Under the pieces are notes generated by a model. The model was not told the DNA's origin, did no database searches, and saw only the letters and a list, made by a program, of their open reading frames with translations. 41,459 nucleotides of DNA from an uncultured Clostridiaceae bacterium. GTDB lineage: Bacteria; Bacillota; Clostridia; TANB77; CAG-508. The DNA lies in the NCBI GenBank assembly GCA_948469815.1, contig CAOKMR010000012.1:1-41459 (forward strand), in the 5' to 3' direction. The translations under genes and the position numbers were made by a program. Every line of letters begins with the position of its first letter. The stretch's first letter is position 1. Positions 1 through 8,028 of the stretch are shown here, one piece after another.

Positions 1-2
1 AT

Positions 3-54
3 TAATTATTCATTGTGATTTTATATAATAAAATCACACATACAACCCCCAATT
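3..54 (-). repeat. dispersed repeat, inverted relative to a copy at the right end of the window
   Basis: The reverse complement of this stretch aligns with 41351-41399. Both contain AATTGGGGGTTGTA, then the 19-mer ATTTTATTATATAAAATCA, then a TGAATAAT tail, with small differences between these blocks. The copy also contains a local hairpin (GTGATTTTAT/ATAAAATCAC, about 15-37). The window edges are arbitrary, so this indicates a dispersed repeat family rather than the ends of one element. Confidence 0.6.
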
Positions 55-268
55 TTTATGTTAGATTTCAAAAAATTATAAAAGCTAATAAAAAATAAAA
101 CATTAATTTAATAAAAAGTTATGTAACAAAAGACATACTTGTCAAAAACTTGCATTTTATCCATTTTTCCCTCTTCTTTCCGAATCTAGTTTAGGAACAA
201 TCGCTCCCTCGTTGATTCTTTTTGCCGATTATTGACTACATCTTTATTATACTACTTTTTTGCTAATT
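55..268. other. AT-rich intergenic region, no secure gene
   Basis: No ORF of normal size begins or ends here. On the minus strand a tiny 18-codon frame (164 down to 108) starts with ATG after an AGAAGAGGG ribosome-binding-like sequence, and a TATAAT hexamer lies upstream (about 246-251), but no convincing -35 box accompanies it. This could be a leader peptide for something beyond the left edge. I would not call it a gene. Confidence 0.4.
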
Positions 269-625
269 ATGCGGAAAATTCAAAATTTAATGTTGGTAGG
301 GATTTTGTTACTGACACTTATTGCAATGACGAAGGCTAAGACAATAGGAGTGTGCTTAGGGATAATCGCATTCATTATAACTATAGGGATTGCGAAACGG
401 AGTGAAAAAACAAGTCCCCCAAAAACATTAGAAGAAAAAATGGAGGAGTTTACGAGATGGTTATTAAAGCTCTTAATAATGGAGTTACTAATGACATTAA
501 TATCGACATGTGATACATTTTTGATTTCGATATTACATAGTATGTATTGTGGAGTAATGCTGGGGGTTTTAGTGTTGGCAATAGTTATTAAGGCGAAAAT
601 TTACAGTGCTGTTAAAGATTGCTAG
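269..625 (+). CDS. small hydrophobic protein of unknown function (weak call)
   Basis: A frame of about 118 codons encodes a hydrophobic protein. Segments near residues 6-20 and 24-42, plus two in the C-terminal half, could be membrane helices, separated by a charged stretch with several Lys and Glu. I do not recognise a family. The open frame extends upstream to a TTG at 260, but the first ATG is at 269 and neither start has a clear ribosome binding site, unlike nearly every other gene here. A hairpin with a T-run follows the stop. Codon use (TCG, GCG, ACG, CTG) is less AT-biased than that of the neighbours, so it may be acquired or a remnant. It could also be a chance frame. Confidence 0.4.
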   Translation: MRKIQNLMLVGILLLTLIAMTKAKTIGVCLGIIAFIITIGIAKRSEKTSPPKTLEEKMEEFTRWLLKLLIMELLMTLISTCDTFLISILHSMYCGVMLGVLVLAIVIKAKIYSAVKDC

Positions 626-650
626 CACAGGCTCTTTTCTTGAGTGGCAT

Positions 651-686
651 GGCTTGGTTTAATACCGAGCCTCGTCGCTTTTTTTA
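651..686 (+). terminator. rho-independent terminator
   Basis: The arms GGCTTGGT and ACCGAGCC (651-658 and 664-671, one G-U pair) form a stem, with a run of T at about 679-685. It lies directly after the 269-625 frame, which gives that frame mild support as a transcribed unit. Confidence 0.55.
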
Positions 687-718
687 ATTTAAAAAGAACA
701 AAAAATACCAAAAACTAA

Positions 719-747
719 TTGACATTTTCATTATTTTAATAGATAAT
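719..747 (+). promoter_or_regulatory. sigma-A promoter of glgP
   Basis: TTGACA (719-724) and GATAAT (742-747) are separated by 17 bases, about 53 bases upstream of the glgP start. No operator-like symmetry was seen around it. Confidence 0.6.
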
Positions 748-800
748 AAATATATTAAAAACAAAGGACTTGTAAAAAACAAAAGGAGGAATATATTTTT

Positions 801-3431
801 ATGTATATATTTAATAGAATTACAGTTAATCCACAATTACCAAAAAGAATTAACAAATTAATGGACATGGCATATAACCTTTGGTGGGCATGGAACACAG
901 ATTTATTAAAACTACTTAAAGAAATTGACATTGATTTATGGGAACAAGTAAACAAAAACCCAGTCAAATTTTTAAAACTGATATCTCAAGAAAAACTAGA
1001 GCAATATGCCAAAGACACGAACTTTTTGAAAGAATATGATAAAGTTGTAGAAAACTTTGAAAATTATATGAACAGTAAAACAACTTGGTTTAGTAAAAAA
1101 TATCCAGAAAATAAAAACGATTTAATAGCATACTTTTCAGCAGAATATGGATTAGACCAAATCTTATCTATATACTCAGGAGGACTTGGAATACTATCAG
1201 GAGACCACTTAAAAGCAGCAAGTGATTTAGGACTTCCATTAGTTGGAATTGGTTTGCTATATAAAAATGGATATTTCCACCAAGTAATAAATAGAGAAGG
1301 AAGACAAGAATCAGTTTATACAGATATAGACTTAGAAAATCTTCCAATAATGCCAGCAAAAGATGCAAGTGGAAATGACTTAATCATTTCAGAAACAATA
1401 CAAAGAAGAAGAGTATACTTAAAAGTATGGCAAGTAAATGTAGGAAGAATAAAACTATACTTAATGGACTCAGACATTCCAGAAAACAGTGATGAATACT
1501 TAAGAGAAATCACAAAAAGGCTATATGGTGGAGACCAAGACATGAGAATAAGACAAGAAATTGTTTTAGGAATGGCAGGAACAAAATTAATAAGAGAACT
1601 AGGGTTAAAACCAACAGTATACCATATGAATGAAGGACATTCTGCATTCTTACTATTAGAATTAATGAGAGAACTGATAGAAGACAAAAAAATAGCATTT
1701 AAAATAGCAAGAGATATAGTAACATCACAAACTGTATTCACAACACACACACCAGTACCAGCAGGAAATGATATATTTAATATAGACTTAATAGACAAAT
1801 ACTTCAAAAATTTCTGGACATCATTAGGAATAGAAAGAGAAGAATTTTTAAGGTTAGGTGTAGCACCAAATCAACCTACAGAGAGTGGTTTCAATATGGG
1901 AATACTAGCTTTAAAAATATCAGGGAAGAAAAATGGAGTTAGTAAACTACATGGAGAAGTATCAAGAGAACTATTTGGTGAATGTTGGCCAGATATTGCC
2001 TCAAACGAATCGCCAATCACACATGTAACAAATGGTATCCATACATGTTCATGGTTAGCACCAAGACTAAAAGAATTATATAATGAATACTTAACACCAT
2101 ATTGGCAAGACAAAATACATGAAGAAGAAACATGGAAAAATATACAAGATATACCAAATGAAGAATTATGGAATGCTCATATTTCAAGAAAAGAAAAATT
2201 ATTAAAATTAGTAAAAGAAAATGTAACAAATAGGCTAAGAAGAAATGGAACTCCATATGATGAAATAATGGAGATAACATCAAAGCTTAATCCAAATGCA
2301 TTAACAATAGGATTTGCAAGAAGATTTGCAACATATAAGAGAGCAACATTAATATTTAGAGACTTAGAAAGAATAACACAAATTTTAAATAATCAAGACA
2401 AACCAGTACAATTAATATTTGCAGGAAAAGCACATCCAAGAGATATAGAAGGTCAAGACTTAATAAGACAAATACATGAACTATCAATGAAACCACAATT
2501 CAAAGGAAAAATATTTATATTAGAAGACTATGATATTGAAATGGCAAGATATTTAGTAAGTGGAGTAGACGTTTGGCTAAATAATCCAAGAAGACCGATG
2601 GAAGCATCAGGAACAAGTGGACAAAAAGCTTCAGTAAATGGAGTAGTAAATTTCAGTATATTAGATGGTTGGTGGGTAGAAGGATATAATAAAGAAAATG
2701 GTTGGATAATAGGAACTGATGAGGAATATGATTCTTATGATATACAAGATAATGCAGACTGTCAAAGCATATATAACACTTTAGAAAATAAAATTATACC
2801 AATTTATTATGATAAAGAATGTGAAGAAGATTTTTCAAGCAAATGGCTACAAATGATGAAAAACTCAATTATATCCACAGGAGGAATGTATAGCACTGCA
2901 AGAATGGTAGTAGACTATACAGAAAAACTATATTTACCATTATGCAACCTTTATAATACATATTATAAAGATTTAGAAAAAGTTATTGGATATAATGAAT
3001 GGAAAGCAAATGCAAAAAATGAATGGCAAAAAATAAAAATAACACAAAAAAACAATATGAAAGATGTTACAATAGATGCTGGAAATAAAATACAAGTAAG
3101 TTGTAAAGTGGATTTACCAAATATAAGTCCAGATAGCATATCTGTAGAAGTTTATTCAGCAAAAATAATGTCAGATGGAACATTTGAAGACATAAATATC
3201 ACACCAATGATAAGGGATATAAAAGAAGATAATCTGTATACAGGAGAAATAACATTAAAAACAGGAGGAGACTATGGTTATACATTTAGAGTAATGCCAA
3301 AACATCCAATGTTATTAGATGTACAAAACTTAAACTTAATAAAATGGCTTGAAGAAGAAGAAAAAGAAGAAATATCAGAACAAGAAAAACAAGAGGTTGA
3401 AAACATTGTTCAAAATATAGAGAATATTTAA
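801..3431 (+). CDS. glgP: alpha-glucan (glycogen/maltodextrin) phosphorylase
   Basis: Cytoplasmic enzyme that releases glucose-1-phosphate from the non-reducing end of alpha-1,4-glucans using phosphate and pyridoxal phosphate. At 876 aa it is of the bacterial/Thermotoga-type alpha-glucan phosphorylase class. The N-terminal block (about residues 1-110, with NLWWAWN) is the short helical domain typical of that class. The sequence GTSGQKASVNG around Lys609 is the cofactor-lysine region, followed by the conserved DGWWVEGYN. The ATG is preceded by GGAGG at 785-789. A C-terminal beta-rich segment (about 755-840) and an acidic coiled tail (about 850-876) follow the catalytic core. It is a single-gene unit with its own promoter and terminator. 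A GT4 synthase-like protein encoded at 34178-35455 could act in the same storage pathway; that link is inference. Confidence 0.95.
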   Translation: MYIFNRITVNPQLPKRINKLMDMAYNLWWAWNTDLLKLLKEIDIDLWEQVNKNPVKFLKLISQEKLEQYAKDTNFLKEYDKVVENFENYMNSKTTWFSKKYPENKNDLIAYFSAEYGLDQILSIYSGGLGILSGDHLKAASDLGLPLVGIGLLYKNGYFHQVINREGRQESVYTDIDLENLPIMPAKDASGNDLIISETIQRRRVYLKVWQVNVGRIKLYLMDSDIPENSDEYLREITKRLYGGDQDMRIRQEIVLGMAGTKLIRELGLKPTVYHMNEGHSAFLLLELMRELIEDKKIAFKIARDIVTSQTVFTTHTPVPAGNDIFNIDLIDKYFKNFWTSLGIEREEFLRLGVAPNQPTESGFNMGILALKISGKKNGVSKLHGEVSRELFGECWPDIASNESPITHVTNGIHTCSWLAPRLKELYNEYLTPYWQDKIHEEETWKNIQDIPNEELWNAHISRKEKLLKLVKENVTNRLRRNGTPYDEIMEITSKLNPNALTIGFARRFATYKRATLIFRDLERITQILNNQDKPVQLIFAGKAHPRDIEGQDLIRQIHELSMKPQFKGKIFILEDYDIEMARYLVSGVDVWLNNPRRPMEASGTSGQKASVNGVVNFSILDGWWVEGYNKENGWIIGTDEEYDSYDIQDNADCQSIYNTLENKIIPIYYDKECEEDFSSKWLQMMKNSIISTGGMYSTARMVVDYTEKLYLPLCNLYNTYYKDLEKVIGYNEWKANAKNEWQKIKITQKNNMKDVTIDAGNKIQVSCKVDLPNISPDSISVEVYSAKIMSDGTFEDINITPMIRDIKEDNLYTGEITLKTGGDYGYTFRVMPKHPMLLDVQNLNLIKWLEEEEKEEISEQEKQEVENIVQNIENI

Positions 3432-3440
3432 GAAAAGTTG

Positions 3441-3464
3441 GGGCACATGCAATGTGCCCTTTTG
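3441..3464 (+). terminator. glgP terminator
   Basis: GGGCACAT (3441-3448) pairs perfectly with ATGTGCCC (3452-3459) across a 3-base loop, followed by TTTTGTG. The stem sequence closely resembles the core of the dispersed GTAGGGGCAC palindromes, particularly the copy at 41404-41428. Confidence 0.8.
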
Positions 3465-3520
3465 TGTATCTATGTAATATTAAAATTATATTACATTTAC
3501 ATTACAAATATAAATTTCCA

Positions 3521-3550
3521 TTGACTAAAAAAGTCAGTAAATGTTATACT
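3521..3550 (+). promoter_or_regulatory. promoter with palindrome upstream of the glucosaminidase gene
   Basis: TTGACT (3521-3526) and TATACT (3545-3550) are separated by 18 bases. The short symmetric sequence TGACT-AAAAA-AGTCA (3522-3536) overlaps the -35 box and could bind a dimeric regulator; this is inference from symmetry only. Confidence 0.5.
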
Positions 3551-3622
3551 ATGTATGAAAAAGAAAAAATGTATATTATTAAAGAAAAATACACTAAATA
3601 ATAAAGAGGAGGAAACATAAAA

Positions 3623-5278
3623 ATGAAACTACATAGGAAAAAGATATTAATGCTTATATTCTGTGTAATACTAATAATTCAAATAATATATATTCCACAT
3701 AGTGTAAAAGCAAGTACATATACACAAACAACAAAAACAGGTATATCTAATTTTCCAGCAAGTTATCAAGCAAAATTAAATGAATTAAAATCACTATACC
3801 CCAATTGGACATTTACAGCCTTCAATACAGGAATAAATTGGGATGAATTTATAAGAGAAGAAACATCATTACACTTAAGAAATACAGTCATAAAATCCTC
3901 AAACGCTTTATGGTTAGATAGCTGTGGACAAGTTGCTAGTGGATATGCATGTGCTTCAACACCAATATTAAAATACTATTCAGATCCAAGAAACTTTTTA
4001 AATGAATCAGGGATATTTCAATTTTTAGAAATGACATATAATCCAAATTCACAAACAGAAGCAGGAGTGAGAGGGATTATAGCTTCAACATTTATGAACA
4101 CAAATGTAACATTTAACTTAAATGGAACAGAATGTACAATGCCATACTCTGCGATAATAATGGAAGCAGCGAAACAAAGCAAAATGAGCCCATATAGTAT
4201 AGCAATAAAAATAATACAAGAAGTAGGAAGAAATGGTAGTGCATCAGTATCCGGACACTATGTAGCAAAAAATGGAACAGTATATGATAATTATTATAAC
4301 TTTTTCAACTATGGAGCATATGACACAGGAGATGCAATAGCAAATGGGCTAGAATATGCAAAAGCAAATGGATGGACAAATCAATATGTATCAATTATAG
4401 AAGGTGCTAAAAAAATGGCAAATTCATATACAAATGCAGGGCAAAACACAGCATATTTTTATAAATGGGATGTAGTAGGTACAGAGCTTTCACAATTATT
4501 CAAACATCAATATATGACCAATATTCAAGATCCATCAAGTCAAGCAAAAAACTTATTTAATACATATGCAAAAAACAATTTATTAAACTCATCATTAAAT
4601 TTTATAATACCAGTTTTCAACAATATGCCAGAATCAAATAATCTACCTACAACTATAGACACAACACTTCCAAACTCATATTATTTAACAGGAAGTGATG
4701 TAAGGCTAAGACAAGCACCAACAACATCAGCAAGTATACTTGGAACACTTAAAAAAAATGAAGTAGTTACAGTATTAGAATTTAATGTAGGAACAGCCAA
4801 TAACTTACAATGGGCAAAAGTACAACTTTCAAATGGAAATGTAGGATATATAGCAAATAAATACTTAGCACCATGTAATAATGGAGCAGGAAATAAAATT
4901 GCAAAAATAGAAGGAAAAAATTTAGTAGCAATACCTGGTAAAACAATAGCAGAAATAGCAAGTAGTTTATCAGTAACAAATTATTCAGTAAGAGCAGGAG
5001 ATTTAAGACCACTACAATCTAATTATCCATTAACAACAGGTGATAAATTCACTATAAATGGAACAGAATATGAAGTAGTAGTATTAGGAGATATATATGC
5101 AGACAGAGTAATAGATGCAAGAGACTATATGAAGATTAAAAATCATATAATGGGAATTTCTCAATTAAATGAAATAGAACAAAAAGCATCGCAAGTACAT
5201 GCAGATGGAGTAATAGATGCAAGAGACTATATGAAAATTAAAAATCATATAATGGGAATATCATCAATAACAATGTAA
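3623..5278 (+). CDS. secreted glucosaminidase-type peptidoglycan hydrolase with SH3 and dockerin-like repeats
   Basis: Predicted exported cell-wall hydrolase of 551 aa. Residues 1-31 are a basic, hydrophobic signal peptide. The catalytic region (about 45-285) resembles the endo-beta-N-acetylglucosaminidase (LytG/GH73-like) fold; Glu200 in IIQEVGRNGS matches the QEVG-type catalytic site of that family. Residues about 350-418 form a bacterial SH3 domain (VRLRQAPTTSASILG). The C-terminus carries two near-identical dockerin-like calcium-loop repeats (about 489-512 and 524-547), each with DARDYMKIKNHIMG. Repeat 1 keeps acidic loop positions D490, D494, D498 and D501, while repeat 2 has lost the first Asp. 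RBS GAGGAGG lies upstream of the ATG. It probably starts a surface-protein cluster with the next two genes. Substrate bond and cohesin partner are not visible here. Confidence 0.85.
   Translation: MKLHRKKILMLIFCVILIIQIIYIPHSVKASTYTQTTKTGISNFPASYQAKLNELKSLYPNWTFTAFNTGINWDEFIREETSLHLRNTVIKSSNALWLDSCGQVASGYACASTPILKYYSDPRNFLNESGIFQFLEMTYNPNSQTEAGVRGIIASTFMNTNVTFNLNGTECTMPYSAIIMEAAKQSKMSPYSIAIKIIQEVGRNGSASVSGHYVAKNGTVYDNYYNFFNYGAYDTGDAIANGLEYAKANGWTNQYVSIIEGAKKMANSYTNAGQNTAYFYKWDVVGTELSQLFKHQYMTNIQDPSSQAKNLFNTYAKNNLLNSSLNFIIPVFNNMPESNNLPTTIDTTLPNSYYLTGSDVRLRQAPTTSASILGTLKKNEVVTVLEFNVGTANNLQWAKVQLSNGNVGYIANKYLAPCNNGAGNKIAKIEGKNLVAIPGKTIAEIASSLSVTNYSVRAGDLRPLQSNYPLTTGDKFTINGTEYEVVVLGDIYADRVIDARDYMKIKNHIMGISQLNEIEQKASQVHADGVIDARDYMKIKNHIMGISSITM
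5108..5259 (+). repeat. in-gene direct repeat encoding the dockerin-like loops
   Basis: Two stretches of about 50 bases (5108-5157 and 5210-5259), 102 bases apart, are almost identical in DNA sequence, differing at about one base. They encode the same loop-helix block of the glucosaminidase. Near-identity at DNA level suggests recent duplication or gene conversion rather than ancient dockerin duplication. Confidence 0.8.
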
Positions 5279-5334
5279 TTAAATTAAAACAAAAGTTAAA
5301 AGGTTTATACCTTAAGAAAGGAAGGATATTAAAA

Positions 5335-6648
5335 ATGAAAACAGGAAAAAAATTGCTAATTTTGGTAATAATTACAATATTTTTAATTTCATTACACTCA
5401 ATAGTTTATGCTGCTGGAAGTTACTCTGTATCAGCATCATCAAAATCATTAGAACCGGGAAAAACAGCAACAATAACTATAAAAACAACAAATGCGGAGG
5501 GAAAATTTAATGTGACATCATCAAATCCAGGTGTAGTAACAGTAGGAACACCATCAGTATGGGTATCAAGTAGTGAAAGCATAACTTTAACAGCGAAAGC
5601 AGCAGGAACAGCAACAATAACAGTTACACCAGTAACTGTTTCAGATACAGAATATAATGAAATAAAATCGCCAAAATCGGTAACAATAACAGTAGGTGCA
5701 AACAATCCACAGACACCAAATCAACCATCAAATCCAACAAATCCAACAGCACCAAGTCAGCCAAACACTACAAAATCAGGTGATGCAACATTAAAATCAA
5801 TAACAATAGGTGGAAAAACATACTCAGGTTCATCATTAAAAAATACAATAAGTTATACAGCAGAATCTTCAGTAAACTCAATAAAAATAAGTGTGGCAAA
5901 AAATCATAGTAAAGCAACAGTAAGTGGGACAGGAACAAAATCATTAGTAGCAGGACAAACAAATAAATTTCAAATAAATGTAACTGCTGAAAATGGAACA
6001 AAAAAAACATATAATGTAAATATAATAAGATTAGCAGATGATGCTACAGTACCAAATATAATAGATGACCAAGCACCAATATCAGATGTGCCAATAACAC
6101 AAGAAACAAAACCACAATTAACATCATTAATAATAAAAGACGTAGAATTAAATCCTGAATTTAATCCAGAAATTTACTCTTATACAACAAATGTGAAAAA
6201 TATGAAACAATTGGAAATTGATGCAACAGCAAATATATCAGATGCAAAAATAGACATAGAAGGAGCAACAGAATTAAAAGAAGGAGACAATGTAATAAAA
6301 ATCACAGTAACATTTGGAGAAGAAAGTTCTGTATATATTATAGACTTAAAAAACGAAACAGAACAACAAGAAATAGTTGGAATGACAGATGATGGTGATA
6401 ATAAAAAAGATAATGGGAATAATAATGTTATAGCTGGTAATTTAAAAGAAATTTTATCTATATTAATGATTTGCTCATTAGGAATAATTGCAATAAGATA
6501 TATAATCCTTTCATATATGCTTAGTAAAGAGTTGGATGAAACAACAGACGAAGAGTTAATAATAGAAGACGATATAGAAGACGAAGGTTTAAAAGTGAAA
6601 AATCAAAACATTGCAATAGAAACGGGCAGAATTGGAAGACATTTCTAA
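5335..6648 (+). CDS. membrane-anchored surface protein with Ig-like and cadherin-like sandwich domains
   Basis: A 437-aa exported protein of unknown specific role. Residues 1-27 are a signal peptide ending in VYAAG. Residues about 28-121 form an Ig-like (BIG2-type) domain of beta strands. A Pro/Asn/Thr linker (about 122-148) follows. Two cadherin-like beta-sandwich domains lie at about 149-232 (DATLKSITIGG...TYNVNI) and 259-340 (QLTSLIIKDVELNPEF...YIIDLK). A single transmembrane helix spans about 371-394, then an acidic, presumably cytoplasmic tail of about 40 residues. It begins 56 bases after the glucosaminidase stop with no terminator between and a good RBS (AAGGAAGG), so the two are probably co-transcribed. 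Such domains usually mediate binding at the cell surface; a ligand cannot be inferred. Confidence 0.8.
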   Translation: MKTGKKLLILVIITIFLISLHSIVYAAGSYSVSASSKSLEPGKTATITIKTTNAEGKFNVTSSNPGVVTVGTPSVWVSSSESITLTAKAAGTATITVTPVTVSDTEYNEIKSPKSVTITVGANNPQTPNQPSNPTNPTAPSQPNTTKSGDATLKSITIGGKTYSGSSLKNTISYTAESSVNSIKISVAKNHSKATVSGTGTKSLVAGQTNKFQINVTAENGTKKTYNVNIIRLADDATVPNIIDDQAPISDVPITQETKPQLTSLIIKDVELNPEFNPEIYSYTTNVKNMKQLEIDATANISDAKIDIEGATELKEGDNVIKITVTFGEESSVYIIDLKNETEQQEIVGMTDDGDNKKDNGNNNVIAGNLKEILSILMICSLGIIAIRYIILSYMLSKELDETTDEELIIEDDIEDEGLKVKNQNIAIETGRIGRHF

Positions 6649-6687
6649 GGAAATGTAAAAAAAAACTAAAAAAGTCAAAAAAAACTA

Positions 6688-6716
6688 TTGCAAAAAAAAT
6701 AAAAATATAGTATAAC
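6688..6716 (+). promoter_or_regulatory. promoter of the LPKTG protein gene
   Basis: TTGCAA (6688-6693) and TATAAC (6711-6716) are separated by 17 bases. The spacer is nearly pure A/T. Confidence 0.5.
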
Positions 6717-6757
6717 TTATATTAAGTGTTATATAATAAAAGAAAAGGAGAAAGAAT

Positions 6758-7111
6758 ATGAGTAGAAATAAGGTAGTAAAGATTTTCATTTTATTATTAG
6801 TTTTAAGTTTAATAATAATTCAAACATGTAGAGTTGGAGCTATGACAATTAACCAAATATTAGGAGAAGGAAATGAAACAAGTAATTTGCAACAAACAAA
6901 CACATCAACAGAATTATTTAATACAACAGGAAATACTGCAACAAATACAGCGAATACAACACCAATAACTAGTATAACAAACAATACAACAAACACTAAT
7001 AAAACATTACCAAAGACAGGTACTAATGAAAATATAATTATAGGATTAATGATAGTTTGTACAATAGCTGGAATATATGCATTCAAAAAAGTAAAAGATT
7101 ATAATATGTAG
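6758..7111 (+). CDS. small LPXTG-type cell-wall-anchored protein
   Basis: A 117-aa protein with an N-terminal signal sequence (about 1-29), a short Asn/Thr-rich low-complexity spacer (about 40-83), the sortase motif LPKTG at residues 84-88, a hydrophobic helix (about 92-108) and a basic tail (KKVKDYN). This is a complete class A sortase sorting signal. The mature exposed part is only about 55 residues, with no recognisable domain, so it may be a spacer, decoy or small adhesin. RBS AAAGGAG precedes the ATG. It has its own promoter and terminator and follows two other surface-protein genes. No sortase gene is in the window. Confidence 0.85.
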   Translation: MSRNKVVKIFILLLVLSLIIIQTCRVGAMTINQILGEGNETSNLQQTNTSTELFNTTGNTATNTANTTPITSITNNTTNTNKTLPKTGTNENIIIGLMIVCTIAGIYAFKKVKDYNM

Positions 7112-7132
7112 AAAAATAGAAATATAATTTTA

Positions 7133-7164
7133 AAGGGCACATACAACAAATGTGTCCTTTTTTG
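7133..7164 (+). terminator. terminator after the LPKTG gene
   Basis: AAGGGCACAT (7133-7142) pairs with ATGTGTCCTT (7150-7159), with one G-U pair, followed by a run of T. The stem again has the GGGCACAT core seen in the glgP terminator. Confidence 0.8.
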
Positions 7165-7182
7165 AATATTTTAAGGAAACTA

Positions 7183-7211
7183 TTGAAAAAAATGAGAAAT
7201 TATAGTATTAT
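7183..7211 (+). promoter_or_regulatory. promoter of the 42-aa gene
   Basis: TTGAAA (7183-7188) and TATTAT (7206-7211) are separated by 17 bases, about 30 bases before the start codon of the small ORF. Confidence 0.55.
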
Positions 7212-7241
7212 CTAAAAAGTAGTAGTGAAGGAGTAAAGCTT

Positions 7242-7370
7242 ATGGAAGAAATTATATTTGAAGACTATAACATAAAATTTACAGAGGAAGAATTAAAGCA
7301 AGCAGATAAAAAAACACTAAAAAAAAGTAAAAAGATATTACAAGAAACATTAACAAAACTAGTAAATTAA
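7242..7370 (+). CDS. 42-aa highly charged small protein
   Basis: A short frame reads MEEIIFEDYN...LTKLVN and stops with TAA. It has a strong ribosome binding site (AAGGAG, 7228-7233, 8 bases before ATG), its own sigma-A-like promoter, and codon use matching its neighbours, so I regard it as a real gene. The product is lysine/glutamate-rich and probably largely helical from residue 14 on. I recognise no family. The downstream 150-aa gene starts 89 bases later, after a hairpin, and may be read from the same promoter. Confidence 0.65.
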   Translation: MEEIIFEDYNIKFTEEELKQADKKTLKKSKKILQETLTKLVN

Positions 7371-7388
7371 ATATTATAAAAAACGAAA

Positions 7389-7432
7389 TATATTCTTAGA
7401 AATTATCATACCATGATAACTTTTCAAGAATA
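7389..7432. repeat. imperfect palindrome between small genes
   Basis: The arm ATATTCTT...TTATCAT (7389-7409) is nearly the reverse complement of ATGATAA...AAGAATAT (7413-7432), with a core TTATCAT-ACC-ATGATAA. There is no T-run, so it may be an RNA hairpin or a binding site rather than a terminator. Confidence 0.5.
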
Positions 7433-7459
7433 TAAAAATTATGAAATGGAGAACTAGGG

Positions 7460-7912
7460 ATGAGTAATGAAATATATGAAAAAGTAGAAAAATTATGTCA
7501 AAAAATAGACGCATTTGCTGAAAAGGACTTTTCAGTAAAAAATGAAATAAAAACAGAAGCATACATAGCAAAAATAAAAAAATTAATAAACATGATAGAA
7601 AAAGCAGAAGCAACGGCACAACCAGGAATATTGGAAACAGAAGATGAAACAAATGAAAATGTAATTAATAAGGATGTATTAGAAAGTAAATATAATCCAT
7701 ATAGTGAAGATTTCTGTTATAAAGACAGGCTAAAACAATTAAATGGAAACATATATAGATTAATACAAGAATTAAAAGAACAAGACAAAGAAGGATATAG
7801 AAATGCATATATTATAAACGAAATTGAAAAATATATTCCATCAACAGCTAATATAAAAGTAAGGGAAAAAATGAATTTATGGCAAAAAATAAAGAGTTTT
7901 TTCAAAAAATAA
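7460..7912 (+). CDS. hypothetical 150-aa charged protein
   Basis: A cytoplasmic-looking, lysine/glutamate-rich protein with no signal peptide. The first half (about 1-55) is probably helical, followed by an acidic linker (about 55-70), a second helical region (about 85-120) and a basic amphipathic C-terminus (LWQKIKSFFKK) that could touch the membrane surface. I recognise no family. GGAG at 7448-7451 is 8 bases before the ATG. A GTAGGGGC-type repeat and scpB follow; co-transcription with scpB is possible because no terminator is visible between them, but this implies no functional link. Confidence 0.75.
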   Translation: MSNEIYEKVEKLCQKIDAFAEKDFSVKNEIKTEAYIAKIKKLINMIEKAEATAQPGILETEDETNENVINKDVLESKYNPYSEDFCYKDRLKQLNGNIYRLIQELKEQDKEGYRNAYIINEIEKYIPSTANIKVREKMNLWQKIKSFFKK

Positions 7913-7954
7913 AAATGTTTGATTTTCCCTCTTCGTATAATCTACATTAGAAAA

Positions 7955-7998
7955 TGTAGGAGCGATTATTAATCACCCGTATTAGAAGACAAATTTTT
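7955..7998 (+). repeat. dispersed GTAGGGGC-type palindrome, gattattaatc subtype (degenerate copy)
   Basis: It reads TGTAGGAGCGATTATTAATC, then ACCCGTATTAGAAG. The centre GATTATTAATC is self-complementary, but one G in each outer arm has changed relative to the copy at 8629. It lies about 30 bases upstream of scpB. Confidence 0.7.
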
Positions 7999-8028
7999 AA
8001 TAATATAAGAAAGGAAACATTAATCTTT

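Noticed and set aside
108-164. 18-codon minus-strand frame with AGAGGG before its ATG
   Set aside because: Too short, with a -10-like box but no -35 box and no visible downstream gene in the window. It could be a leader peptide, but this cannot be supported.
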